This document shows positions 32,701 through 41,598 of a DNA stretch of 64,000 nucleotides, piece after piece. Origin of the DNA: Candidatus Saccharibacteria bacterium UBA1050. Lineage in GTDB: Bacteria > Patescibacteriota > Saccharimonadia > Saccharimonadales > Saccharimonadaceae. Both the position numbers and the translations under genes were made by a program. The notes under the pieces were generated by a model, which saw only the letters and a list, made by a program, of their open reading frames with translations, searched no databases and was not told the DNA's origin. Numbering within the stretch: position 1 is the stretch's first letter; every line of letters starts with the position of its first letter. The stretch spans positions 497,692 to 561,691 of the forward strand of contig DCDR01000001.1 in NCBI GenBank assembly GCA_002316545.1. The letters are read 5' to 3'.

Positions 32701-35119
32701 AACCTTCGATAACACTAACTCTGTCTACTTTGGTAACGGTGTAACTGCTGCTGCACCAAACGCGTTTACAATTAGCGGAACTGGAAGCTCAACCTCTGGA
32801 ACTGCAGGTGGCGCGCTCACCATCCAAGGTGGTAATGCAACAGTTGGTAACGCCAACGGCGGTAATGTTACCCTTACTGGTGGCTCAGGCTTCGGAACTG
32901 GCGTTAAGGGTCTCGTAGTCATTGATACTCCTACCTTCACCACTGCAAGCACACAAAACTGTGCTGGTGCCGACTGTACGATCACACAAGCTAACGTAAA
33001 TAACAGTGGTGCAGTTGTGGTAACCTTCTCATCTACCGGCTTCGAAGCGGCTATACCAGACCCAACTATCACCACTGCTGGACGTATTGTCTACGTAACC
33101 GCGGCCAACGGATCAAGCGACTTCACCCTCTGTCTGAACGATGTTGCTGCTGGTGGCACATACGACGGTACTTGTAACACAACCACCGGTAACAGCATTG
33201 CTATGCGCGCAAACACTACCGCAACACTCGTGTGGAATGGTTCAGACTGGACCGCTGCAGGTGCATCAAGCTCAACCGACCTCCAGGCCGCCTACAACAA
33301 CACGCTTACCAGTGCTGGTGCAGCAGAGCTCGTTGTCGCAAGCAGTTCAAATGCCAATGGTTTGACAATTCGTGATAGCTCAACCAGCCCAGTAAACGGC
33401 ACATTGCTCGAAGTCCAGAACTCAGCGGCAGCAACTCTGTTCTCCGTCAATGGCACCGTCACCGAATACGCAAGCAACGCTGGTGCGGAGAGTACCTTCT
33501 CTGCCAGCAACTGGGTAGCTCTCGGTAGTTCAACAGTAACTCGCAACACCACCGCATCGAACGTCGCAAGTGGTCAAGGTTCAGCTCAAGTCGCTACTAC
33601 CACTGCAGCTAGCGATGGAGTGAAGAACGTGCTTAGCACCACCCTTACCGCTAGCCAGCACTACAACCTGTCGTTTAGCGCCAAGCTGTCAAGCGGCACC
33701 TTCACCGATCTCGCTGCTTACTACTCAATTGATGGTTCAGCCAACTCCGTAACCTGTACAACTGGACAAGCTATCAAAACTAAGGTTTGGACCAAGGTCA
33801 CCTGTGCCTTTACTGCTCCAACTTCTGGTATTACCTCAAACAACTCAATCAACATTCGCCAAGTTGGTAGCGGTACGGCACGAACCTTCTACGTAGACAA
33901 CATCAGCGTGACCATCGCTGCCGACTACAACTACGCGACTGATGGTACCGTAAACGATAACACTAACTTTACCACTAACTGGACAGCGGTTGGCACCAGT
34001 ACTATTAGCCGAAACACCAGCGACGGGCAAGAAGCAAGTGACAGCGCTCAGGCAGCTGCTGGCACCACCGCTGGTAACGGTGTAAAGAATAAGCTATCAA
34101 TCAACCCGCTTGCCAGCACCCTGTACCGCGTATCCGTGTACGCCAAACTTTCAAGCGGATCTGCCTTCACTGACTTCACTGTTCGCTACACGCCAGACAA
34201 CGGCTCTACCTTTGTAAACTGTGTCGACTACAATACTCAGACAGTCACCACCACAGACTGGACACAAATCACCTGCTACGTAGATACCGCTAGTACCACC
34301 GTGACGAACCCGTACGTACACTTTGTACAAACGGCTGCCGCTGGTGTATCACGTACCTTCCTTGTCGATGACTTCTCGATGACACTCTCGAGCGCAGCTA
34401 CACCAAACGTACAGATCGGTGGTGGTACTAGCGGCGGTCCAGTTACCCTCTTCACCCTTGACCGCGGTGCCTCAGCACCAATCGCCGAGAACAACGATGC
34501 ACTTCTAGGAAGCATGTACTACGACACAACACTTGGTAAACTGCAGTGTTATGAGGCTGACGGTTGGGGAGCCTGTGGTTCAAGCCCAGATAACGTTATT
34601 ACTATTAGCCCTGAATACACTAACGCTGTACTACACGGTACTGGTATTGGTACTATGACCTCTGACCTCTGTTCTGACACGCTCAACATCAACGACGGCA
34701 GCTCTGGTCAGTCAACCATCTGTGGTACAAACGAAACCTACAACTTCTACAAGTGGACATCGCCACAATCAACCGCGCAAACCTACAGCATCTATGTTAC
34801 CTACCAGCTGCCAAGCACCTTCAAAGAATTTAGTTCGGGGTCAACCAGTCTTATGGGCCGTACTGATAGCTCTAACTCAACCGTAGATTACCAGGTATAT
34901 CGAAGCAATGCGAGTGGTCTGACCGCGTGTGGAAGCACCGTAAGTGTATCAACTGGCTCACAGAGCTCATGGCAAACTGGTGATGCGAGCGGTTCTGCCG
35001 ACCCATCTACTTGTAGCTTCGCGGCAAGTGAAAGTATCGTCTTCAAGATAAACGTAACGGCAAGCTCAAATGCAAACGCCTACGTTGGCAACTTGAACTT
35101 TACCTTCTCTAACCGCTAG
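26759..35119 (+). CDS. giant exported beta-helix surface protein, 2786 residues
   Basis: Very large exported protein. The start is GTG 26759, followed by a basic/hydrophobic signal (LFLGVAVLIGIMGMGVLL). Residues 40-180 form an N-terminal domain (HINFQGRLFNAQGATVPDGNYNIQFKIYQDG) common in Patescibacteria surface proteins. Then come repeated blocks: tail-fibre-like YYDTTTKQLLTYANGKWQGD, followed by right-handed beta-helix regions with N-T-I-S-G-N-type rungs (about residues 420-720 and 1060-1420), then SIGTTNATAITLAKN strand repeats. Two CBM-like jelly-roll domains lie near residues 2240-2400 and 2400-2550, and a C-terminal domain with Cys pairs ends it. Beta-helices and CBM-like folds suggest binding or cutting glycans, perhaps of a host cell; no catalytic residues are assigned. 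Confidence 0.8.
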   Translation: MYLGGRISRLFLGVAVLIGIMGMGVLLMNRPVSAVTGINEHINFQGRLFNAQGATVPDGNYNIQFKIYQDGAGTAAGNPGGSLEWTEEWLNDDGNGVQIKNGYMSVELGSVNPFGSSIDWNQDTLWLSMNIGDTNTSCTPFSSCSGDGEMVPMKRLSSSVYALNAGKLGGLTSTQFLQLAQGVQTDASTNTTSIYLNKTGGGNFLQLQSSGTDVFTLSNSGDIQFGNNADHTISVGTSAASTAGRTLTVSAGTGGSGTGSAGGDLVLQGGDAGGTNGNGGNVTLNAGAKTGSGTDGTISIGTSNTSAITLGANVTLSGGKSLTITGGITGSRPASPTEGMVYYDTTTKQLLTYANGKWQGDRSTSTKIVAASNSSQAMKDAADYVTDGTADESEINSALTAAAGGQVYLAEGTYVAAATILIPNNTILAGAGRGTVIELGNLDSTENLIENSDTTTGTGVVIRDLKLDGRSDLNTAGTQYGIYLNGIGSGSGSSAIGGATISNISATRFRNDAVYLTASSNSKVTSSTFRANTGAGLSLNSSSSYNVINDNQSQGNSAEGFLINGSNHNTFSGNNSQGNSTYGFNFQGGSARNTVSGNSISENPSAGIRMSGETRSTVVGNTIRGGGSNVYGIYLLSSASNNAISSNNIYDTGGAGTTNGIYLDVASYNNLTNNVIGDSSCTTTCYAININNASATGNYVASNNIDSGASINNIGTNTLTGGQMNGSGAYNIQASGGINLQNNTSVTGSLTASTSVLAPTIDTASAGTLSIGTTNATAITLAKNTTVTANLTVSNAGNVAFQRGSDFSTTGSSDDVNFGTGVLFRLTGASAQTITGIANGVDGRVITLVNAASQAANINNEAAGSSASNRIITGTGSNISLPAGSSVSLVYDSGASRWRVVGAAGTSDSYIQLQGSTPGTAQTGNFNISGTGIAATLQGNTSVLTPLLDTASAGTLSIGTTNATAINLNQNTVVAAGKSLTITGGNTASRPGSPSEGMMYYDTTTKQLLTYANGKWQGDRSTASKIVAANNSSQAEKDAADYVADGTADESEINSALTAASGGNVYLFKGTYNLAAAISVPNNTSLAGAGAGTVLTIPNAQNGSYAMITNTDASTGTGVTVRDLAIDGNKANQSSGGMNGIFFDHMGGGSGSSARAGGELKNVLVKNMYGTGSGASGVGIRLSNSSNNTLIDNKLQANGYIGLYITSSSSHNSFTGNVMQGNTSYGVYLNSNNNTLSSNTVQGNTNAGIYVSGASNNTLSANTVSGNGANGIRVTGASASNTITGNTISSNTTEGIYLNSVNNNTITGNNLNANTTGVVLDTASYNTVSGNEFKANTTAGIQLILTSTYNTIDGNMIYDSGNTTVNNGIYISASDNNSITSNNIYDTTHSSSNYAIYVFDSTSDANYLADNSLGGGSINDNGTGTIMGGQLNSSGNFVVQPAGTIDLHANTTVTGSLTATTSVLAPTIDTASAGTLSIGTTNATAITLAKNTTVTANLTVTNAGNVAFERGTDFSTTGTSNDVSFGTGALFRLTGASAQTITGIAGGANGRIITLVNAASQAATIANNSGSSSAGNKIITGTGANITVVAGGSISLVYDSGDSVWRVVGAAGTSDSYIQLQASTPGTAQTGNFNISGTGIAATLQGSTSVLTPLLDTVSAGTLNIGTTNATGISLNQDVTIAANKSITYGAGTGSFDQSASSGTFKTGTGAVSLNGDTTVASGKNLTVTSGTTSLTGTTNINTTGGGATSIGNSSGGAVTIAANASSSFTTSTGTLSLQAASGIQLQSNTSVTGTLSATTSLQAPLLDTASAVALNIGTTNATSINLNKDTNLVGNLTFDSGANRTLSIGTSAASTAGRQLTIAAGTGGSGTGSAGGDLQLQGGAAGGTNANGGNIYLDAGAKAGSGVDGSIYLGSTRATTIQIGNTALASGTQTINIGTNNTSGGTTNITIGTGSTATGGTTALQAKSSITLTTNGTTRATFDNTNSVYFGNGVTAAAPNAFTISGTGSSTSGTAGGALTIQGGNATVGNANGGNVTLTGGSGFGTGVKGLVVIDTPTFTTASTQNCAGADCTITQANVNNSGAVVVTFSSTGFEAAIPDPTITTAGRIVYVTAANGSSDFTLCLNDVAAGGTYDGTCNTTTGNSIAMRANTTATLVWNGSDWTAAGASSSTDLQAAYNNTLTSAGAAELVVASSSNANGLTIRDSSTSPVNGTLLEVQNSAAATLFSVNGTVTEYASNAGAESTFSASNWVALGSSTVTRNTTASNVASGQGSAQVATTTAASDGVKNVLSTTLTASQHYNLSFSAKLSSGTFTDLAAYYSIDGSANSVTCTTGQAIKTKVWTKVTCAFTAPTSGITSNNSINIRQVGSGTARTFYVDNISVTIAADYNYATDGTVNDNTNFTTNWTAVGTSTISRNTSDGQEASDSAQAAAGTTAGNGVKNKLSINPLASTLYRVSVYAKLSSGSAFTDFTVRYTPDNGSTFVNCVDYNTQTVTTTDWTQITCYVDTASTTVTNPYVHFVQTAAAGVSRTFLVDDFSMTLSSAATPNVQIGGGTSGGPVTLFTLDRGASAPIAENNDALLGSMYYDTTLGKLQCYEADGWGACGSSPDNVITISPEYTNAVLHGTGIGTMTSDLCSDTLNINDGSSGQSTICGTNETYNFYKWTSPQSTAQTYSIYVTYQLPSTFKEFSSGSTSLMGRTDSSNSTVDYQVYRSNASGLTACGSTVSVSTGSQSSWQTGDASGSADPSTCSFAASESIVFKINVTASSNANAYVGNLNFTFSNR
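27721..29690 (+). repeat. large in-gene repeat, copy 1
   Basis: Block from SLTITGG through YYDTTTKQLLTYANGKWQGD, a beta-helix and SIGTTNATAITLAKNTTVTANLTV to TPGTAQTGNFNISGTGIAATLQG. Borders are approximate. Copy 2 follows directly; several DNA stretches of 20 or more bases are identical between copies. Confidence 0.65.
29691..31800 (+). repeat. large in-gene repeat, copy 2
   Basis: Second copy of the same block order; most differences are at third codon positions, while the beta-helix rungs have diverged most. Borders are approximate. Confidence 0.65.
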
Positions 35120-35139
35120 TGTTACCTCGGTGCTTATGC

Positions 35140-35164
35140 TAAAATAACTCTTGTAAACTAGGAG
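35140..35164 (+). promoter_or_regulatory. -10 and Shine-Dalgarno of second giant gene
   Basis: TGCTAAAAT (TAAAAT 35140-35145) and AGGAG (35160-35164) just before ATG 35167. The ribosome-site spacing is unusually short (2 bases). Confidence 0.45.
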
Positions 35165-35166
35165 TT

Positions 35167-38100
35167 ATGGCGAAGATAAACACAAGAGTATTTGTGAGGC
35201 GATTTCACCGCTGGGTTAAAGGTATCCTACCCGATACGAGCACTTGGAGTCGACCGAGCGTTGCGCGATCAGTAGTCGTACTTGCTGGTGTTGGATTGGC
35301 TGGGTACATCACCTATGGATATTTATTTCCACCCACCTACGAGCTTGGTAAGTCGAAACAACTTCTCTCGGAAGTACCGGCTGCTATTTCTAAAAATTTG
35401 AAATACAACGGCGAAACACAACAGTTTGTATATGATAACGGGGTAGATGCCGACAAAGAATCGACACAGCTATCTGCTACAGCAGTAAAGATTTCTGTTC
35501 CGCGCGACGCTGGCAAAGGTGTTGTCGTCGAGGATGGCGCTCATAGTGTCGACTTTGTGATGAAGCCACGATTCTCAACCGCATCGGGCAAAGCGCAAGA
35601 TGGTCGAGTTATCTACCCGCTCTCGGATAGAAACGGCTGGCTTGTTTACACCGTGCAAACGGCTGGCGTAAAAGAAGACATACTGCTTCCTTCACCTAGT
35701 GGCGATTCAAAGAATTTTGAATACCAGCTAGAACTTGGCGATACTTATGAGGCCAAGCTTGAGGCCGATGGATCAGTGGGTATATATGGCAATAGTGTTC
35801 TTTCAGGCGACGTAAAAACTGGTAGTGCTGATGATGCCGCGCTCTTAGAAAAAGCCCGCAAAAAGGCCGATAAAACGACGTTGCTCTTCCGCATACCGAA
35901 GCCAGAGATTCGCGAAATAGACGGGACTGATACTGATGTTAAAGCTCGATACGTACTCGATGGTAACACTCTAAAGGTAGAGGTTACAAACTTGCTTAGC
36001 GCCGACTACCCTGTCAGCATTGACCCTACTATTTATGTTGCATCTGCTGAGCAATTCATGGCAGGCAATAACGAAACAAATATCGACTTTGACGTGGCAA
36101 ATTCGCTCATTAAAAAAGGCTCTACTACTGGCGCGCGCTTTGACTCATGGGATTCTACAACAGCGCTGCCCACGGGTACGTGGAATGCAGGCTCAGCGGC
36201 GGCTGGAGGCTTTATTTACACCGTTGGTGGCACGACGTACAACGGCCAAGTATTCACCTCTCAAGGTACGAGTACGTTTACGGTACCGACTGGCGTGAGC
36301 AGCATCACCGTTGAAATGTGGGGTGCTGGTGGTGGTGGAGGTGGTGGTGCTGCCTCAGCGGCTGGAGCAGCCGGTGGGGGTGGAGGCTATGTAATCTCAA
36401 CTCATTCTGTGAGTGCTGGCGAAAATCTTACAGTGTACGTAGGTGGGGGTGGTGCTGGTGGAAATTATAGCTCTGGAGGAAACGATGCTGGTGGTGGTGG
36501 AGGTGGTGGAGGTTACTCAAGCTTGTACCGCAACTCCACGGCCTTAGCTATCGCTGCTGGTGGTGGTGGAGGTGGAGGCGCTCGTAACGCTAACTCTGGT
36601 GGTGCTGGTGGTGCTGGTGGTGGTACCACTGGTGTGGCAGGTACTAGCATTGCGACGAAAAACGGTCTTGGTGGTGGTGCTGGAACCCCGACTACTTTTG
36701 GAACTGCTGGCTCTTCGACAGGAAACGATGGTTCGAATGGCGCCTCTCTTGCAGGTGGTGCTGGTGGTGACGGTAGGACAAATGACGGAACTGATGGTAG
36801 TGGTGCAGCTGGGGGGCTTGCTACCGGTGGAAATGGTGGCTCACCAAACATCAACACCACTCGCGCTGGTGGTGGTGGTGGTGGTGCTGGCTACTACGGC
36901 GGGGCTGGTGGTGGTGCAACCTCAAGCACCAACGGCGCGGCTGGTGGTGGAGGTGGTGGTGGCTCTAGCTACACCATCGGAACTGCTACTTCCGTAACAA
37001 ACACTGCTGGTAGTGGTACCTCGCCAGGTAACTCAGGCGATAGCGACCGTGGGGGCGCTGGTGATGGCGGTGCTGGTGGTAGCAGCTTAAATAATGGTAC
37101 AGCGGGTGATAATGGTATCGTCGTGATTACGTGGAGTGGAGGTGGCTATAGTAATAGTTCTGCTGTCAACTGGGCGAAATTTAATACTACCTCGGGTGCG
37201 ATTGACTCTGCAAACCCAGGCAACGGCGCCTGTAGCGGTTGGTGTACGGCATCAGCCTACAACCTTCCCTCGCCTCGCACGAATCTAGCGCTCGTCGCCT
37301 ACAACGGCTTCCTCTACGCTATTGGCGGTGAAGATTCAAGCTGTACTACTGGTAACGGTACCGGTGACGGTGGGGTATGTAAAACGGTATATATTGCAAA
37401 GCTTGGTGCCAATGGTGAGCCCCAGCTTTGGCACCCGAGCGACTCACGCCAAGCCAACTGGTCGTACTGGTATCGCGATACCGACCTAAGCTCGCCACGT
37501 AGCCGCATGAAAGTATCGGCCTATAATAATCGCTTGTACCTCATGGGGGGTGTCACTAGCGCCAGTAGTACAAAATCTGTCGTGAACTCCACTCAACTAT
37601 CGGCAATATCGGCTACTGGTGTGTTGGGTAGCTGGAGTAGCTCAACCAACCTACCCTACAATGCCTACGGCTACGCATCACAAATTTATAACGATCGCAT
37701 CTATCTAATCGGGGGCGCTAGTAGTATTGGTGGTTCTACACTTAGCACTGTTTACTATAGTAAAATCTCCTCGACCGACGGAACTCTCGGTAGTTGGCAG
37801 CAAACCACGAGCCTTCCCGCTGGCCGCTTGACTGACGGCGGCGAAATGAGCAGTGCATGGGGCGCCTATATGTATATTAGTGGCGGCTGTTCTACCACGA
37901 ACGCTAGTGGGTATTGTACAAGTATTGCAAGCAGTACTTATGTTGCCAGCATCAATGCAGATGGCACCATTGGCGAGTGGAACCAGGTTGGCTCATTGAG
38001 CGACACGCGTACGAGCCACAGTATTCTAGCGTGGCGAGGCTATATCTATGAAATAGGTGGTTGTAGTGCCCAAAATACCTCTACCGGAGTGTGTACTACC

Positions 38101-41100
38101 CTTGTAAGTACAATTAATTACGGGACTATCAACCAAGACGGTGACGCTTCAACCGTAGACGTATCGGTAGGAGCTGGTACATCCCCCTGTAGTGGTGGCT
38201 CACCGACCGGATGTGACTTGCCCGGTACAACTTATGTCGGTAATATTTTGCCTGCGGCGATAGTGGCGAATGGCTATTTATACGTAATTGGTGGTTGTAC
38301 AAGCACTGCTTGTAGTGCAACCAGTGCGAACGTTGCGTATACCGCTATCTCATCTACTGGTAAAATGACTGCTCCGACCTGTAGCGCTCCGAATAACTTA
38401 CGCGGCAACATATGGTGCGTCGATACGACAAACACCGTTTCAGGTGGCATCGCCGCAGCGAGTCCAGTGGTATTTGGAGGTGTACTCTACTTGGTAGGAG
38501 GGCTCAACGGAAGCTCAAATACAAACGCTATCGTACGTACTACTCTTAATAGCACCGACGGCACTATCTCGGCTTGGACCTCTCAACCTATGGCAAGTGG
38601 TACAGGCAACTTAGGAGTAAACAGTGTGTCGTATAACTTTGCGTTCGCTCGCGCGAACCCTTCCAGCGCCGGAAGTAGCCCGGGTAATCTATATATTCTT
38701 GGCGGTTGTACAAGTAGTTCAAATATGGGATGTACCGCCTACAGCCAAAACGTATATAAGTGCAACATTGGCACATCAGCAGCATTGTCAGGTTGTACCA
38801 CCTCAGGGCAGTTGCAGATCGGAACCATCTCGGGTGCAAGCGGAACTGGCCTAGGTATTATGAGTGGTGCAGTGTATGCAAACTACATTTATCTTATTGG
38901 TGGCGTTGCCCCAAGTCTGGTGGACATTCCTTCAGTACGGTACGCAAAGATTGATAACAGCAATAATATCGTGACAGTGAGTAGCGGCTGGGTAGAGGAC
39001 GACACCGACATGGTGGTGGGGCGACGACGCGCTTCAGCATTTGGTTATAACGGCTACCTGTACGTTACCGGTGGTTACGATGCGAGCCTCGGTGAGCTCG
39101 CCGATATTGAATTCGTGAAAATAAACGTGAGTGATGGAAGCCTGGGCTCGACAGGCGATGGTTTTCATGTATCGGCAGTAGAAATTGATCACCGATGGGG
39201 ACTTACCGTACCGGTATCAAACTCTTTTGCGTATGCAATCGGTGGATGTACCGTTGGAGATAGCCCGTCGTGTACCACAGCGACCAACACTATTGAGACT
39301 TTCCAGATATACAACAACGATAGTGGTGCGCCCGCGAGCTACTCAACCTCGGCAAATACCTATACAACCGACGCGAACCGCATAGGAGCGAGCGCAGCCG
39401 TGTACAATGGTAGGCTGTACATCGCTGGTGGTTGTACGGGCACCACTGACTGCTCCACAACCACTGGCTCAGTAATGTGGACTACTATCGACAGCTATGG
39501 GGCTCTAGGAACATGGCAACAAAACCCCGGTACTGGTAACGCCGACTTACCTGCAGCCCGGGCTTGGGGTCAGCTAGAAGTCGCTGGGGGTACGCTGTAC
39601 TACGTTGCGGGGCAGAACTCTTCCGGGACAGCTTCAAATCAAACGTATTACACTGATTCGATTAATTCAGGTACCGGTGAACCCCACTGGCAACTTTCAA
39701 GCCAGACAATGCCAGGTAGCCGTAAAGTAGTGGGTGCTGCCTCGTGGAACAACCGTATCTATGTGGTAGGAGGTTTGAATACCGGTGGTTCACCAACTGC
39801 ACAGACAAGCGTATACTATAGCTCTCAACAAAATAGTGGCGGTGACCTTACTGGTTGGAGCACCGGAACTAGCTTATCAGTTGCACGCTACGGTGCGGCT
39901 GTGGTTGCTTATGCGAACAATCTTTATGTACTCGGTGGCACAGATGGTACAAACTACCTAAGTGATGTTCAATTTGCACCGCTTGGCTACCGTGAAGGAA
40001 GCTTGTCACAGAGTGGTACGACCGTAACAGGTTCTGGAACTACTTGGACATCGGGTATGGTAGGAAAAACGCTTCAATACGGCGACGGTACCTCTTCAAC
40101 CATCACCGCGTTCGGCAGTGCAACTTCGTTGACTGTTAGTTCGAACCGAACAGTCGCCTCTGGAACCAAATATATGATAGACGATGGCTCGGTAGGTTCG
40201 TGGACCTACACGAATAGCCTGCCAATACAGCTTGCTCAAGCCGACGCTTTCGCAGTAAATGGCTACATATACATGATTGGCGGTAGAACAGCTAGTACTT
40301 CTTGCAACCCTCGTACGCTTGTCGCTCCCATCAGTGCGAACACTACTATTGTGAGCGGTAATAACCCAACTGGTATTGGTGAATGGTACGAAACCAACCA
40401 ACGCTTCACAGGTGCGCGCTATGGTGCTGCGGCGGCTTATTATGAGGGTAAGGCCTACGTGCTCGGTGGTGGCTGTGGCACTACCCTTACCTACGGAAGT
40501 CCCGTTACCCAGCAGACAACCTTACTTACCCAGCCTCAGGTAGCAAAATATTCTCGCCGTATCGATACCGACACGAATGTGTTCCCTACTAAGTGGCTCC
40601 TAAACGGTGTTGACAACTCTATTGGCGCACGCTGGCAAACAAATTACCAGTCTGCCTACGATTCGTACTATGTTATGCACCATGCCACGTTCGACCAAGG
40701 AACAAATGGCAATCCAGTAACAGAGAATACAACAGCATACGACAACTGCTATGCTTCGGGAAGCGGTTCAAACGTTTATAGCAATACGTACTATGTAACC
40801 CCTGGCTTGTCGATGTATGACTCATCACCAGGCGGTACTAACGGCTCAGGCGCCTGTAATGATGACTTTACCGCTACTGGGGTCCGCTATGATCGTTTCT
40901 ACGTACGCTTCCAGAGTAACCCTAGTTCAAATACAACTATCTTCTCTTATACCAACGAAGCTTCGAGCGAAACCATCGCAACACTTCGAATCACCACAAC
41001 CGGCACTTTACAAATACGCGATAAAACAACCGCTGAGGGCACGGAGCTAGCGCTCGGCTCGGGTGCCTGGCACCGCATTGAAACATACTTTAATCGCCCA

Positions 41101-41598
41101 AGCGCAACTATGACTGTACGCGTGTACTCTGGTTCAAACCTTCACTCCACCACCGCATCGGCGAGCAACACCTATACGATAAACGTCTCAACCGCGACGA
41201 CGTTTGATCGCACGGCAATTGGTATGGTAAGTGGCCTGACCACTGCATGGGGTATATATATTGACGACCACAAAGCATCTGCAAGTAACTACGCAGGGTC
41301 TGCCTTCCCTCAATGGGGCCAAACCACAAGCTTTGGTGACGTAACATTAGGCGTGCTCAATACATTTACGCCAAAAGACGTAAGTGGGACAAACACTTCC
41401 TATGCGCGTTGGTATTATATGCAAAACACCATCGATGCTTCGCAAACATATGGATACCCCGAAGATGTGAGCCGTGGACCAACCATATCAGATATGAACC
41501 TGTACTTTACGGCTGACCCGAGCAAACGCTTGCAGCATGGGCGAACCTTTACTGGAGGCGAGCAGCAACCGCTCGATACGCCAAAATATGACTATTGA
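35167..41598 (+). CDS. giant kelch-repeat and glycine-rich surface protein, 2143 residues
   Basis: Exported or anchored protein with an N-terminal membrane helix (residues 35-55, SVVVLAGVGLAGYITYGYLF). Residues 60-300 form a domain ending ADYPVSIDPTIYV. A glycine-rich stretch (about 380-660) has runs of 5-8 Gly and GGAGG motifs. From about 690 to 1780 there are many kelch blades: each has a Y-V-x-G-G strand (YLIGGC, YVIGGC, YVVGGL), and the spacing SSTDGTLGSWQQTTSLPAGR is typical. Nearly every blade carries a GGC...C pair. A concanavalin/LamG-like domain (FYVRFQSNPSSNTTIFSYTN) ends it. Probably a large adhesin; the stop overlaps the next gene by 11 bases. Confidence 0.8.
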   Translation: MAKINTRVFVRRFHRWVKGILPDTSTWSRPSVARSVVVLAGVGLAGYITYGYLFPPTYELGKSKQLLSEVPAAISKNLKYNGETQQFVYDNGVDADKESTQLSATAVKISVPRDAGKGVVVEDGAHSVDFVMKPRFSTASGKAQDGRVIYPLSDRNGWLVYTVQTAGVKEDILLPSPSGDSKNFEYQLELGDTYEAKLEADGSVGIYGNSVLSGDVKTGSADDAALLEKARKKADKTTLLFRIPKPEIREIDGTDTDVKARYVLDGNTLKVEVTNLLSADYPVSIDPTIYVASAEQFMAGNNETNIDFDVANSLIKKGSTTGARFDSWDSTTALPTGTWNAGSAAAGGFIYTVGGTTYNGQVFTSQGTSTFTVPTGVSSITVEMWGAGGGGGGGAASAAGAAGGGGGYVISTHSVSAGENLTVYVGGGGAGGNYSSGGNDAGGGGGGGGYSSLYRNSTALAIAAGGGGGGGARNANSGGAGGAGGGTTGVAGTSIATKNGLGGGAGTPTTFGTAGSSTGNDGSNGASLAGGAGGDGRTNDGTDGSGAAGGLATGGNGGSPNINTTRAGGGGGGAGYYGGAGGGATSSTNGAAGGGGGGGSSYTIGTATSVTNTAGSGTSPGNSGDSDRGGAGDGGAGGSSLNNGTAGDNGIVVITWSGGGYSNSSAVNWAKFNTTSGAIDSANPGNGACSGWCTASAYNLPSPRTNLALVAYNGFLYAIGGEDSSCTTGNGTGDGGVCKTVYIAKLGANGEPQLWHPSDSRQANWSYWYRDTDLSSPRSRMKVSAYNNRLYLMGGVTSASSTKSVVNSTQLSAISATGVLGSWSSSTNLPYNAYGYASQIYNDRIYLIGGASSIGGSTLSTVYYSKISSTDGTLGSWQQTTSLPAGRLTDGGEMSSAWGAYMYISGGCSTTNASGYCTSIASSTYVASINADGTIGEWNQVGSLSDTRTSHSILAWRGYIYEIGGCSAQNTSTGVCTTLVSTINYGTINQDGDASTVDVSVGAGTSPCSGGSPTGCDLPGTTYVGNILPAAIVANGYLYVIGGCTSTACSATSANVAYTAISSTGKMTAPTCSAPNNLRGNIWCVDTTNTVSGGIAAASPVVFGGVLYLVGGLNGSSNTNAIVRTTLNSTDGTISAWTSQPMASGTGNLGVNSVSYNFAFARANPSSAGSSPGNLYILGGCTSSSNMGCTAYSQNVYKCNIGTSAALSGCTTSGQLQIGTISGASGTGLGIMSGAVYANYIYLIGGVAPSLVDIPSVRYAKIDNSNNIVTVSSGWVEDDTDMVVGRRRASAFGYNGYLYVTGGYDASLGELADIEFVKINVSDGSLGSTGDGFHVSAVEIDHRWGLTVPVSNSFAYAIGGCTVGDSPSCTTATNTIETFQIYNNDSGAPASYSTSANTYTTDANRIGASAAVYNGRLYIAGGCTGTTDCSTTTGSVMWTTIDSYGALGTWQQNPGTGNADLPAARAWGQLEVAGGTLYYVAGQNSSGTASNQTYYTDSINSGTGEPHWQLSSQTMPGSRKVVGAASWNNRIYVVGGLNTGGSPTAQTSVYYSSQQNSGGDLTGWSTGTSLSVARYGAAVVAYANNLYVLGGTDGTNYLSDVQFAPLGYREGSLSQSGTTVTGSGTTWTSGMVGKTLQYGDGTSSTITAFGSATSLTVSSNRTVASGTKYMIDDGSVGSWTYTNSLPIQLAQADAFAVNGYIYMIGGRTASTSCNPRTLVAPISANTTIVSGNNPTGIGEWYETNQRFTGARYGAAAAYYEGKAYVLGGGCGTTLTYGSPVTQQTTLLTQPQVAKYSRRIDTDTNVFPTKWLLNGVDNSIGARWQTNYQSAYDSYYVMHHATFDQGTNGNPVTENTTAYDNCYASGSGSNVYSNTYYVTPGLSMYDSSPGGTNGSGACNDDFTATGVRYDRFYVRFQSNPSSNTTIFSYTNEASSETIATLRITTTGTLQIRDKTTAEGTELALGSGAWHRIETYFNRPSATMTVRVYSGSNLHSTTASASNTYTINVSTATTFDRTAIGMVSGLTTAWGIYIDDHKASASNYAGSAFPQWGQTTSFGDVTLGVLNTFTPKDVSGTNTSYARWYYMQNTIDASQTYGYPEDVSRGPTISDMNLYFTADPSKRLQHGRTFTGGEQQPLDTPKYDY
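36320..37100 (+). repeat. GGT/GGA low-complexity tract encoding poly-glycine
   Basis: Dense GGTGGTGGA-type triplet runs within the giant kelch gene, for example at 36331-36350, 36491-36512 and 36940-36962. Such runs are prone to length change by slippage. Confidence 0.7.

Noticed and set aside
27559..33552. Several antisense open frames of 60-150 codons inside the giant genes
   Set aside because: They mirror the Thr/Ser/Gly-rich coding strand, are rich in Val, Pro and Leu with no domain, and lack promoters; shadows of composition.
36320..37100. Direct repeats resembling a CRISPR or minisatellite
   Set aside because: The repetition is triplet-based coding for glycine within an open reading frame, with no regular repeat-spacer pattern.
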